A stretch of 64,000 nucleotides of DNA from Centroberyx gerrardi (Eukaryota > Chordata > Actinopteri > Beryciformes > Berycidae): NCBI RefSeq assembly GCF_048128805.1, contig NC_136012.1, forward strand, positions 11,841,725 to 11,905,724, in the 5' to 3' direction. Numbering within the stretch: the stretch's first letter is position 1; every line of letters starts with the position of its first letter. The notes below the pieces were generated by a model. It was not told the origin of the DNA. It saw only the letters and a program-made list of their open reading frames with translations, and did no database searches. Positions 1 through 10,793 of this stretch are shown one piece after another. A program made the position numbers and the translations under genes.

Positions 1-2956
1 CAGAGAGCAACAGTTATGCCGAGCAGTGTCCAGGCCCACAGTATTGAGTGTCTCTGAGTCACTGGCCTGCGTAATTCAGTCTAGGGAATTATGACAGTGG
101 AAAATCATTTCCCTGGGCTGGGGATAGGAGGCCATGGCTAATCGTTCAGTAATCTGATCTGCCTGCATACTGTAGCATTCAGCCGCGCCGCTAGCTCAGC
201 CAGCCAGTCACACATGTGGACACCCCCAGTGACTGCCAACTATCTGATGGAGGCTAGCACTATTCAAAACAACTCTCCAGGTTTTCCCGAGGATTACAGA
301 TGCTATCGGATCATTTGCTAATACTCAGTTGTGCTGTGCTGTTTGAAAATGTATTTACTCTGCTCCCACTCTCGCAGTCCAATATCACTCACGATATCAC
401 GGCCTAAGCCAAAAATGCTACAGCTACATTCCAGGCAGAACGAGGCACTTACAACAGAAACGACTTCCTCTCAAATACCGACTTTACAGGCTAAAATAGT
501 ACAATCTGCCTCTTGCATTCTGGCATATTAAACCGAAAGCTAGGCTTAATGAAGAACATTTGAGTTTGTTTGTCCAATAGCGGGCTATTTTGGACACAGT
601 TTCCATTATAGATTCCAGTATCTAGTGTAGCCAGTGGTGTTGTAGTAGTGTATGAATAAGAACCATAGGGAGCAGTATTGTCGCACAAAGCCGTGCTTAT
701 ACCCAGCAGAGAGGGTTGGGGGGCTGGTGTTTTGGAAAGATGCCTGGCTTCAGCCCCACTCTAAAGAGAGGTCTGCCCCCCACACACTGAGTGTGGCTCC
801 AAGGGGCACTGACATGGAAAAATACAAGAGCTGGCATGTTGTTGGGCACTGCAGTTCCCATCAGCCTACAGTTACCTTGCATAACATTACATGCGAAGGG
901 ATACCTACTGCTGCACGATCAGATTCTCATCAAAATGCCTTGTAATGTATGTAGGGATGGTGTAATGGTAGCAATAAAAAAACAAAACAACTCAAGTTAT
1001 AATGACTGACAGCAAACAACAATACCTTACTGTTCGCCATACAGACCTAAATCTAAAATGATGAATCGTCTGTGATCATGTCTCCTACTGATAAACGGCC
1101 AAACACTGATCGGTGACACAAGCTGTCATACACTGTCAGGCCTATATTATCAACCTCAAAGTATATGTCGCGGCAATGTAACCTAGTCACGGCATTCCAG
1201 AGGCATATCTAAGTGAAGAGATGCTGATATATGATCAAATGGCGGCGGCGGCAGTGGCAGCCTTCATCAACTCAAAGCACTAGATCACAGCATGTTTGGC
1301 AGCCAGTGGGAGCAGTCAGATGGAGGGTTAGAACAACCAGACAAACAGTTGGCACAGACAAATACAACGCAAGGGAAGATTCAACTCTCCACAAATTTGA
1401 TAGAGAAAAACAACAGCAATCACACTCTTCTTTATATCTAATCTGCAAATGGAATAAGCCCTGCTTTTTTTCCCCAAATGCACAGGACAACATGTGATGA
1501 ACAACACATGGCTTGGGGACAACAAAAATGTGAAGCAATGGTCAAATAACTTTCTCATGATACATAAACAAGGAGCACAGCGCTCTTTAGTTACAAGAAT
1601 GTTTTCTGCAGCTGAGGCTAAAATGCAGGGAAAGTCCTTACCACTTTGCCAAACACGATCTGAGTGTGAGTCATTCTCTTTTACTAATCTCTTACTCACG
1701 TATGTGCACGCATGCACGCGCACACACCCCGAGGCAATAGATTTCGGGCAGGTCTGGACTGCCCCTTTTCCTACCGAGGGGAGTCAAATGTTTATAGTAT
1801 TTAATAGATGCAGCTATCTTGGTGGAGAAGGACATTTGCTCCATATTACACCACAAACAGCAACAGACAGACTGATACAGTGAAGACATGGACCACATTA
1901 AAAAGGCACTGCATCATTGGTGCATTATGCAACAGCCACCAAGACACGCATGAACAACAAATTAAAACAATTAAAGCTGAATGCATGCATTGTGATGTCT
2001 TTTGAAGTCTGTGCACCCAAACTGCCCTACTTTCTCAAAACCTAATTTGGGGAATGGTACGTCACAGTCAGCGTTACAAATCTTTTTCAACAATGGAGTT
2101 TTTATGGTTGAGAGCAGCTGGTTTTAAAATATTACTGAGGAGGACTATTATACAATTTGTACTTTGTAATAACTAGTCTACAGCTGATTTCTACAGGTAG
2201 ACACATAATGGCTTGATGTGTCACTATCAAAACACAGTCAGTGCCCGTCTATTGTGCTAATAATTAACCCAAGTTCCCCCAAATCATTTGGACTCATTGA
2301 GTACAACAATCGTTGAATTCCCCTAGTGATCATTTTCCACCACTGTCATGTGAGACGTTATTAGATTAGGCTACAGACAGTCGTATTGGCCTTTAATGAT
2401 AGTTTGCACACAGAATCTCTCGGCCTTTTCCTGTCCTTCATTGTAAGGGACAGATAACTTCACGAATGGTAACTTCGACCATAACGGTTGTTGGTAAATT
2501 GCTACAATGTTGCCAAATTGTTAAAGCTAACTTGGCACGAGCATTCGATGAAGCCCTATACATCGCAGCTGTTACAAAGTTACAAAAACAAGTTACTTGG
2601 CTCTCGCTCGTACTGGGCTGCATTACGGGATTTGGCTAGATAAAGGAATTCCGACATTAAATCACAGACCAGCACGGACGGACACAACGTTATCCAGAGC
2701 CACAACTTCGACAGGAGCCGCTTCAACAATAGCCTTGCCTGCTGCCACGGGCGAGCAGAAAGCTGCACGGAGACTCAACTATATCCCGGGGCTTGTGTTT
2801 CCAGCCAGGGGAGAGTCAGGCCGAAAACTGGCCGCATTCTCCGTCTGCGCCAGACAGCGTTCACTAGCCCGGCCTGGGAGACCGAGCGGTGCTCTCGGTC
2901 GTCTAGATAGCAACGTGCGCTAAACACCACGATGTTACTTGCATCGATGCACTCAC
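1..2956. other. gene-poor stretch, probable intron of a leftward gene
   Basis: I see no convincing coding exon here. The open frames are short and carry no recognisable domain. If the CpG-rich exon ending at 2957 is the first exon of a minus-strand gene, this stretch would be its first intron. Composition is A+T-rich until about 2.6 kb, where CpG density rises. Confidence 0.4.
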
Positions 2957-3200
2957 CTTTTCCGAGTCTAGGTGAAATTGGGACAACGGAGGCCGGCTGA
3001 AATGAAAGCGGGATTCAAGCACGCTGGGCGCATGTCGTCGTCTTGCTTTTCCATCGGCCCCGATGTGGAAGCGGCACAGCGGACTCGTCTGGGAGAAATC
3101 TGAGAATGCCCCTCTCTTTCTGCAGCTCTGTGCTCCGGCAGTAGCCCATAACTGTCGATAGGAGGCACCAGCGCAGCGTTTTTTGTCTCTGATAATATGC
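2957..3200 (-). promoter_or_regulatory. CpG-rich promoter and putative first non-coding exon of a leftward gene
   Basis: The 2.6-3.2 kb block is rich in CpG, unlike its A+T-rich surroundings. Read on the minus strand it ends in a strong donor, GGAAAAG followed by gtgagtg, so the exon edge is 2957. The exon holds only a short upstream-type ATG frame, so it is more likely 5' UTR than coding. In human, DCTN4 lies next to RBM22, but nothing here identifies this gene. The transcription start is a guess. Confidence 0.4.
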
Positions 3201-3246
3201 GCATAAATTAATGCTAAAACAACAACTCAAAAATCACTCGAACATT

Positions 3247-3800
3247 CCTATGATATTCCTATAGGGATTTATCTGTATATGTGCTCTTCAATAGGCCTAC
3301 TGAGTTTAGAACTGGTCTTCAGTATTTTGTGGTATTTTTAATCTCCTATACAACTATACAATTACAATAATATTTCTATAAGGACTTAGTTTTGCTGTGA
3401 TATTTGTAAACCATTGCTCTGAAATGTATTACAGGATTACTGTAGTTCTTTTGTAATTAGGGACAAGAGCTCAGGTACAGATAATAGACATGATTATCTA
3501 CTAAGACAAGATTTGGTGTTTATTTGTGTAATAAGCTTTGCATCAGGAGAGATGAGTAGGCTACCAAACAATAGTGGGCCTTCAAGTTCAAATTACATTC
3601 CCTAATGAAGAATCACTTAAATATTCTTATAATATTTCTATAGGGACTTTGGTAGCCTACTTAATAGTGAGTTATAGTTTTTATCGCCTATATTATCACT
3701 ATAATCCTATAATATTTCTCTAGGGACATATAGTTTTGCTCTGATATTTGTATAGCAGGCCTATTCATCTACTATACAATTATTACTATAATACTATACT
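3247..3800. repeat. diverged ~350-bp tandem duplication
   Basis: Two segments about 340-380 bp apart share words. The phrase 'ATATTTCTATAGGGA' and close variants occur near 3250, 3370, 3630 and 3710. The phrase 'TTTTGCT(G/C)TGATATTTGTA' follows near 3390 and 3735. Both copies are A+T-rich and non-coding. Confidence 0.5.
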
Positions 3801-4099
3801 TTTACTCCAGTTTTTTTCGTTAGGGTTTGGGGAGGCATAAAATAGAATGTTTCCAATATTTATGGTGCTAATCATTGCTGTAAAGAATGAAAGACAAACA
3901 CCATCAACCTGGAACCACAAAGAATCTGATAGCATATATTCCAAAAACATTGAGTGGGCAGCAACTTCTGGACTTTACCAATCACAGTTTCAGGGTGGAA
4001 TGGGTTGAATGCTACAAAGAAATATGAATAAAACACTTACATGATAATAAATACATGCTGAGTTTTTAAGAGGCATCACTGTCCCACTGTCTCTCACAG

Positions 4100-4459
4100 T
4101 CCATCACTAGGAACAGATGTCACCAACTCACCACTGTTAGAATAAAAAACTTCCGAAATAGGCTCAAAAATGTGGAGCAGCTGTCAGGAGAGGGGAAGTG
4201 CACCTACACCTCCTCTGACCTTGTGACACATGAGGTTGGTGATTTTGATTATGGAAGGGCTAAACCCAAGACAAAGCCGCCCTTCAAAACAGCTTTGGCT
4301 GTCTCATCCAGATCACATGACAGGGGAGACAGGGTCACACGACTCATTAAAGACAGAGGAGTCAACGCCCAGAGAGTTTACTTTGGTGTCCCACTGAACA
4401 CAAAGCAGACAGACAGTCTGTGTGTCCTGTGTGGGGGGATAAGGGGTGGAGGCCTATAG
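4100..4459 (+). CDS. unidentified terminal coding exon or gene fragment (119 codons)
   Basis: A pyrimidine-rich acceptor ending in CTCTCACAG opens a frame that stays open from 4100 to a TAG at 4457-4459, about 119 residues. The product is basic with mixed composition. It contains the motifs DFDYGRAKPKTKPP, SHDRGDRVTRLIKDRGV and RVYFGVPL, and a C-terminal CVLCGG. It is not low-complexity, which argues for real coding ancestry. An AATAAA lies about 280 bp downstream, fitting a last exon. I do not recognise the family and see no upstream exon nearby. It could be the 3' end of a rightward gene, an exon fragment, or a decaying retrocopy. Confidence 0.35.
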   Translation, partial: SITRNRCHQLTTVRIKNFRNRLKNVEQLSGEGKCTYTSSDLVTHEVGDFDYGRAKPKTKPPFKTALAVSSRSHDRGDRVTRLIKDRGVNAQRVYFGVPLNTKQTDSLCVLCGGIRGGGL

Positions 4460-4740
4460 AGTCTTCAACTAACCTTTCTCTTCTCATTGCACTATAGCCA
4501 CAGCAGCAAAATGATCAATAAGCAATGTCACCTGATGAGCACAGTCCAAAATATAATTACCTTGAAGTAATCTTAATTAGACTCTTGACTCAATCGTAGT
4601 CCCCTCCAGAATGACAACACAAACATATTTAGGTCTTCCTGTTTGACCTCCTCAATGGCAGGTACACTATAATAAAAATGACAGCTCTTTAGGTTTGTAT
4701 CTAACCCCTATTGACTCATACAGTCTCTTCCCAGACCTTA

Positions 4741-4746
4741 AATAAA
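4741..4746 (+). terminator. candidate polyadenylation signal AATAAA
   Basis: This AATAAA lies about 280 bp past the stop of the unidentified exon ending at 4459. It is the first canonical signal downstream of that stop. Confidence 0.3.
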
Positions 4747-4907
4747 CATTAGGGGCTTACACCTCCATTAGTGCTGATTCGTAATCTCAAACATCCGTCA
4801 CCCCACTAATTGGAGTTTTTCACAACAAAGACATCCTGACCTGAACGGGAACAGGTGGATAGCTAAACTCTAAATGGACTAGGCCCACAGAATTGGCTTA
4901 CATGAGC

Positions 4908-4979
<72 letters not shown>

Positions 4980-5034
4980 AATCTCTCTCTCTCCCTCCCT
5001 CTCACACACACAAACACACACACGCACACGCAGA
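4908..5034. repeat. compound (CT)n/(CA)n microsatellite
   Basis: Alternating blocks of CT and CA dinucleotides run over about 125 bp, with a few interruptions. The repeat-encoded frame through it ([10 protein letters not shown]-like) is not a gene. Confidence 0.9.
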
Positions 5035-5363
5035 CAGGACAAACACCATTTATTTTCTCCCTTTCCCTCTATTTGCTCTGATGCTTCTTTCTTTTCCAAG
5101 GTATATTACACAAACATAGCCAGGCAAAGCAATAAATAACACTATGCTGCAGTTGATACAGTCACTTCATAATACAGCATAGGCTATTTGTCAGCCAGTA
5201 CGTTATTTTACCTGTAATTTTCATAATTAGGCCAAGTGTTTTACAAAATTGATAATTTCTTGAAATAGGGCGACACCCCAAGGTGAAACGTGGCTGGTTC
5301 GCGCGTTGCATTGTGGGTTGACAACTCTTGGTTGACGCTGTTGTTTGGCCCGCACTCTGCAAA

Positions 5364-8300
5364 ATGGCGACGTCCCTAGGAGCTAACACCTACAATAGAC
5401 AGAACTGGGAAGACGCGGTACGTTTTAATGAACATCAAAGTTATTACATATGGCAGTGAGGGACGACTAAAACCTGGCGATTTTCAATTACACGCCACAA
5501 AATCGATATTGTTAGAAAATATGGTTCAGCAAGCAACTGATCGATTTGCTTTGTACCTAGCTAACGTGACGTTAGCTAGCGGAAGCGTGGTTGCTACCTT
5601 TACAATGTCTATGTAAATTACCGTTAACTAGCTATAAACAGTAACTTATCTAACATTCAAGCTTCTTTTGGTCTCAATGGAACTGGGGAAGAATATATTT
5701 GCTTAGGTTTCCAACAAACTATCCTAGCTAACCCAACCATTTATTGTTTGACCTAAGCTAACGTTAGCACTAGCTAACTAACGTTATTTAAACTAGATTA
5801 ACATTAATTAACAGCTTGTGATTTGTGAAAGCTGCCAGTTACTCACATCATTGTCTTGCGACAAGTTGGTAGTATTAGCTTGTACGACGTTTACTATCGA
5901 AAAATTCATATAAAAGGTAACTAAGTTTTGGTTAGCATGCATAGCAAATGAATAAGCCCGCTTGCCAGATAGGTCACACCTTAAATATAGCTTTTAATTT
6001 CTTCTGTTGAAGTGCCTGCGGGTCATTCTCTGCGTTGTAAACAGCTCCCAGCTCTGCACACAGTCAATTGTTTATTACCTCAGCTGTGGTTGCTGCAAAC
6101 ACTTCAAAGCTCAGGGGACTGACAAACTAGGCTAATCCAATGATGCATAATTTTAGCTAAAGTTAAGGCATCTGGTATGTTTGCCATGTGGTTTTTATTC
6201 TCCATAAAATACCTGAGCAGCACTTTGGAGGGCTATGGCTCCACTAGTCTACCATAAAAGGCCATGAATCAAGTTATTCTCTTGAGCCATGAGACAAGAG
6301 GGTCTTTGGTCAATGTTGGTTTTATAGAGACACTTGAGTGTAAACTTTGCAACCCTAGACAGGCTATGCAGTCTAAGTTTGTGCCGTAAGAGCTGCTTAT
6401 ATTTAGTTTGCTGTGATGGTGATGAGGTAGGTGGAATGGAAGAAGGCAAGGTCTCTTTCAGCAACTAACACTTGGACTGAAACTGCATCTTCCAACAGAT
6501 GGCAAAGTTGGAGCTAGTAAGCCTCATAACACTCCCTGTATTCACACTTGTAATTTGGCCAGGGTGCCAACAATAAAATGTGAAACAGAGAATGTAGGCT
6601 AGGAGCATGGCTTCAGAGAAGTCACAGCACAGGATGAGGAATTGATATGGTGTTTGTTTTTTTAACAAAATTAGCCTTTTCCCTTTCCTCTCAGGACTTC
6701 CCAATTCTGTGTCAGACATGTTTGGGAGAAAACCCTTACATCCGTATGGTGAGTGAGCATTAACTTCACTTAAATTCATATCTAAATTCAACACAAATTA
6801 TCCTTTTGGTAAGACACAAGTGGATGTGTGGGTTTAAATTTGTTCATGCTTTCTGTCACAGACCAAGGAGAAGTACGGGAAAGAATGCAAGGTATGTTTT
6901 GCTCTAATACTTAATGCACCACATATCATAACTTAGCTTGAACACACTAAGGCATGTTACAGAAGTAAGGATATTGATCTGTAATTCTGTGGTTCTTGTC
7001 TCATTAGATCTGTGCCCGACCCTTCACCGTGTTCCGCTGGTGTCCAGGGACACGCATGCGTTTCAAGAAGACAGAAGTCTGTCAGACCTGCAGTAAGATG
7101 AAGAATGTCTGTCAGACATGCCTGCTTGACCTGGAGTATGGTGAGTCTTTCTGACCGTTGCATCACTCTCTCTTCTCCATCTGTCTCTACATGTTTTCTG
7201 GCCTACTGTAACAGATAGATTAGTTGAACCCCTTGTCACCCTTGTGTTTGACAGGTTTGCCTATCCAGGTCCGAGACACCGGACTGGCTATCAAAGATGA
7301 TGTTCCGAAGTCAGATGTAAACAAAGAGTACTACACACAGAACATGGAGAGAGAGGTATGTTTGCAGGTTCTGTTAACACATAACTGCTGCTTTTTTTTG
7401 TTTTTCATACAACCACAACAGAGAAGACTAATTGATATTCCTAGCTCTCATCGATCCCTCATGCCAACTTGCACCCCTGTGTCCTCAGATAGCCAATTCT
7501 GATGGGACACGGCCGGTGGGCCTGCTGGGTAAGGCCCCTAGCTCTAGTGACATGTTGCTGAAACTGGCCCGAACCACGCCATACTACAAGAGGAACCGGC
7601 CACACATCTGCTCCTTCTGGGTGAAGGGAGAGTGTAAGAGAGGCGAGGAGTGCCCCTACAGGTGAGTGGCACGTCACATAAGAGCCGACAGTTGCAGTGT
7701 CTCAGGGGTCAAACTTGGTGGTGCTGTGGTGCCAGTAATGTACATACAGTTTGTACCTAGTGGCTGTTGGATATTGATCTTTTTTGTTTTCATTTGTCTG
7801 TCTTTTACATTTCCCTCCCCAGTAACCACTACCATAGACAGAACTAAAACCTGTTCGATTTTACAGTAAATTCCCCTGATGTGTTACAATTTTTATATTG
7901 TGAATATAATTTTCTCATTCTGGTTCTCTTTTTCACACAGGCACGAGAAGCCCACAGATCCAGATGACCCCCTAGCTGACCAGAACATAAAGGACCGTTA
8001 CTACGGTATCAACGACCCAGTAGCTGACAAGCTGCTGAAGCGGGCCTCAACCATGCCCCGTCTGGACCCACCAGATGACAAGTCCATCACCACCCTCTAC
8101 ATAGGGGGTCTGGGCGATACCGTCACAGATGCAGATCTCAAGTAGGGATTTCTATTTTATCATGAGGAGTTCTTTTACAACTTGCTTTGGCCATTTAGAT
8201 TAGCTTTTACTCTATTTTGTAACAATCATAGTTTTTCATTCTCATAAAAGGAATATTGTTCAAGGTGTTGGGACTTGGATTCTAAAGTTTTGGGGCCCTT

Positions 8301-9652
8301 GGTATGTATCTGTATTGTTGCAGGAATCATTTCTACCAGTTTGGAGAGATTCGCACCATTACCATAGTGCAGAGGCAGCAGTGTGCCTTCATCCAGTTTG
8401 CCACACGACCGGCAGCAGAAATGGCTGCTGAGAAGTCCTTCAACAAGCTCATCATCAACGGACGGAGGCTCACCGTCAAGTGGGGCAGGTGAGTGACTGA
8501 TCTAGACGGTTAAGGCCGAGCATCAGGGTGTCGGCTTCCGATGTGAGTTTTGAAAGCCTTTTACTCCCTGCTGTATCCTCAGTGCCATGTGTCTAATTTA
8601 TTGATGTCATTAATTTGTGACTCTAATATGCTGTATCTGTCTAGGTCTCAGGCAGCCAGAGGGAAGGAGGCCATCAAGGATGGGGTCAGTGAGATGGGCA
8701 CCAGACTTGACCCTGTGCCTGGACTGCCTGGAGGTGAGTCTGCCAACCCAGGTGGAGTTAGGACTGTGTGTATGTTGGAGTTAGCCATGTGACATTTAAT
8801 CTCTTGTTGAAGTAGTACTTGATGTCGACATGCTATCTTTCTCTGTCAATATCATTATATTGACTATCATTAAATTTTGGGACTGACAGTGCTATGGAGA
8901 ACCAAAGATGGACAGATTTTAACCCCATTGGTAGAATGTTTCAAAAGCTTTTTTTTAAAGAGAAATAGCCAATTGATTGACCATTGTAAGATTGGAAAGA
9001 AATTAAATTAGAATAATTCTTGGAATTTTTACCTTGTACACCTTAATACATAAAGTCTAACTCTGTTTCCATTTGTGCTATAGCTCTACCTCCACCACCA
9101 GCTCTAGATGAAGAGGCTCCTACAAACTACTTCAACCTGGACCCTAGTACTTCTCCTGCTGTCATGAACATTGCTCTGCCCCCACCCCCTGGCATCAACC
9201 CACCCCCTCCAGGTAGAATCTTAACCTTGGTTTCATAGATGCAGCTTTCTTATGAAATGTTTGAATTACTGACTGATTAAATGTAATTTCTGTTGACATT
9301 TCTGTTGACGTACAGTTTTAATGCTGGAAAGTACATTGTGGAATCTAAAAATCATGATATGCTATTATGCAGTTGTGCAGCCCTACTGTGAAAAAGTAAT
9401 GTTTATCATGTAGTTAGGCGTATATGTAATTTAAACAGTGAGAATAAGAAGCAACTAGATGCTACAATAATCTCTCCCTGTTCTTCTGCTCCTTCAGGCT
9501 TTGGCCCTCCGATGTTCCACCCCATGGGTCCCATGGCCCCTCCTATGCCTCCTCCCATGAGCATGAGACCTCCTGGTCACATCCACTACCCCTCCCAGGA
9601 CCCACAGCGCATGGGTGCCCACGCTGCACACGGCTCACGCCACGGCGATTAG
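5364..9652 (+). CDS. rbm22: RNA-binding motif protein 22 (spliceosomal, Cwc2 homologue)
   Basis: RBM22 contacts the U6 snRNA stem-loop and the pre-mRNA in the activated spliceosome and helps shape the catalytic core; it is nuclear. Eleven exons join in phase: 5364-5417, 6695-6748, 6862-6891, 7008-7140, 7255-7355, 7489-7661, 7941-8141, 8324-8488, 8645-8733, 9084-9212, 9498-9652. The product is 427 residues (human 420). It starts [20 protein letters not shown]. The N-terminal part carries CxxC pairs ([22 protein letters not shown]) of the Torus zinc region. A C-x7-C-x5-C-x3-H zinc finger begins at HICSFW (about residue 160). An RRM follows (TTLYIGGL about residue 235, then CAFIQFATR). The tail is Pro/Gly/Met-rich. 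All key residues are present and the gene looks intact. The promoter is just upstream in a CpG-containing segment. Confidence 0.98.
5555..5830. repeat. cluster of AACGTTAGC / GCTAGCTAAC words in rbm22 intron 1
   Basis: The first intron starts with repeated self-complementary words: GCTAACGTGACGTTAGCTAGC-like strings near 5562, CTAGCTA near 5627 and 5725, and CTAACGTTAGCACTAGCTAACTAACGTTA-like strings near 5757. They are interspersed, not tandem. Confidence 0.5.
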
Positions 9653-10301
9653 CAGCTAGAGTGAAATTATACTGTGATTAGGCGTCATTCCTGTGCTTTG
9701 CTTCCCCATGTCAAACCTAGTGAGGAGGTTTCACTTAAGTTACTGTGGGTGGGACTGAAATCTACAGATTACTTCTGGTAGAAATACACTGCATAGAAAA
9801 GACAGCTATCTTTGACAAGATCATGTCTGATTTGTTATGCTACATGCAGTGCTCTGAATGGACTGAACAAGCACCAGCTGTGTGTCTGGAAAGGCCACTA
9901 CCAGGATCTTACAAGACGACTTCCTAACTACTCAGTTCACTCACTCAAGTACTAGAACAGCTTCTTGGCAGTGGAACTTAAAATGGTAAACAACTTAAAT
10001 ATCAAACATTAGCATACTGCCCAGTGTGACCAGGTATTTACCTTGGATCCCTATGGTTTTAAAGGGATCCTGTGGTTGGTGCCATTGTATATTCTGTATG
10101 GCAGTGTATACTCAAGATAAAACTTGTACTTGTCACATCATGCAAAGAATCCAATGGAGATGATCTCTGAGGAGCATTTTTTTAGACATGTTAATTTTCA
10201 GTTACATTGACTTTTTTTAATTTGATATAATCTTAATATTCCACAACATGATGACTTAGTTTATTGTAAGGTTTTCTTTAAATGTTGTATTAATTTGTGT
10301 C

Positions 10302-10307
10302 ATTAAA
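10302..10307 (+). terminator. candidate rbm22 polyadenylation signal ATTAAA
   Basis: ATTAAA lies about 650 bp after the rbm22 stop, followed by a GT-rich stretch. It would give a 3' UTR ending near 10.32 kb, about 470 bp short of the convergent myoz3 stop codon. Confidence 0.4.
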
Positions 10308-10793
10308 ACAATGCCATCTTGTCATTCATCATCTCTGAGTGCATATTATTCATAAATATTCATGTTTACTATTGTGTAAGAACACAGTCTAGTTAGGGAG
10401 AGCCACAGTGTGAGGATGGCTAAGACAGATGAAGGGAGAAAAAAGGGGGGGTGTTGCGGCAGTGAGAGAGTGATGATAAGGCAGCGGGAGAAGGAGGGAT
10501 AAGACTGATCATCTGTCCTAAGAAGCGGCCTGGGGTGGCCTTGTCCCGGACACAGCATTGGTAATTAACTGTTGATTGATTCAGATGTCCTCAGTTGGGC
10601 TCCGCTGGGTTTCCAGTAGCAAACCATTATATCGTGGACAAGTCTTTTTTTTCCCTACAGCGCCTGTTGACTAACAGAGGCAGCGTCTTTGGAGGAGGGG
10701 AGGAGCAAGCATAGGTCAGTGCCTCAGTCTTTAGCCTGTGGCCTTCCAAAGATCACAGGAGGTTGAGGGTCATAGGTCAGCTGTAGGCCTTCT

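Noticed and set aside
4893-5081. Ser/Leu/His/Thr-repeat frame on the plus strand
   Set aside because: It is a read-through of compound CT/CA microsatellite.
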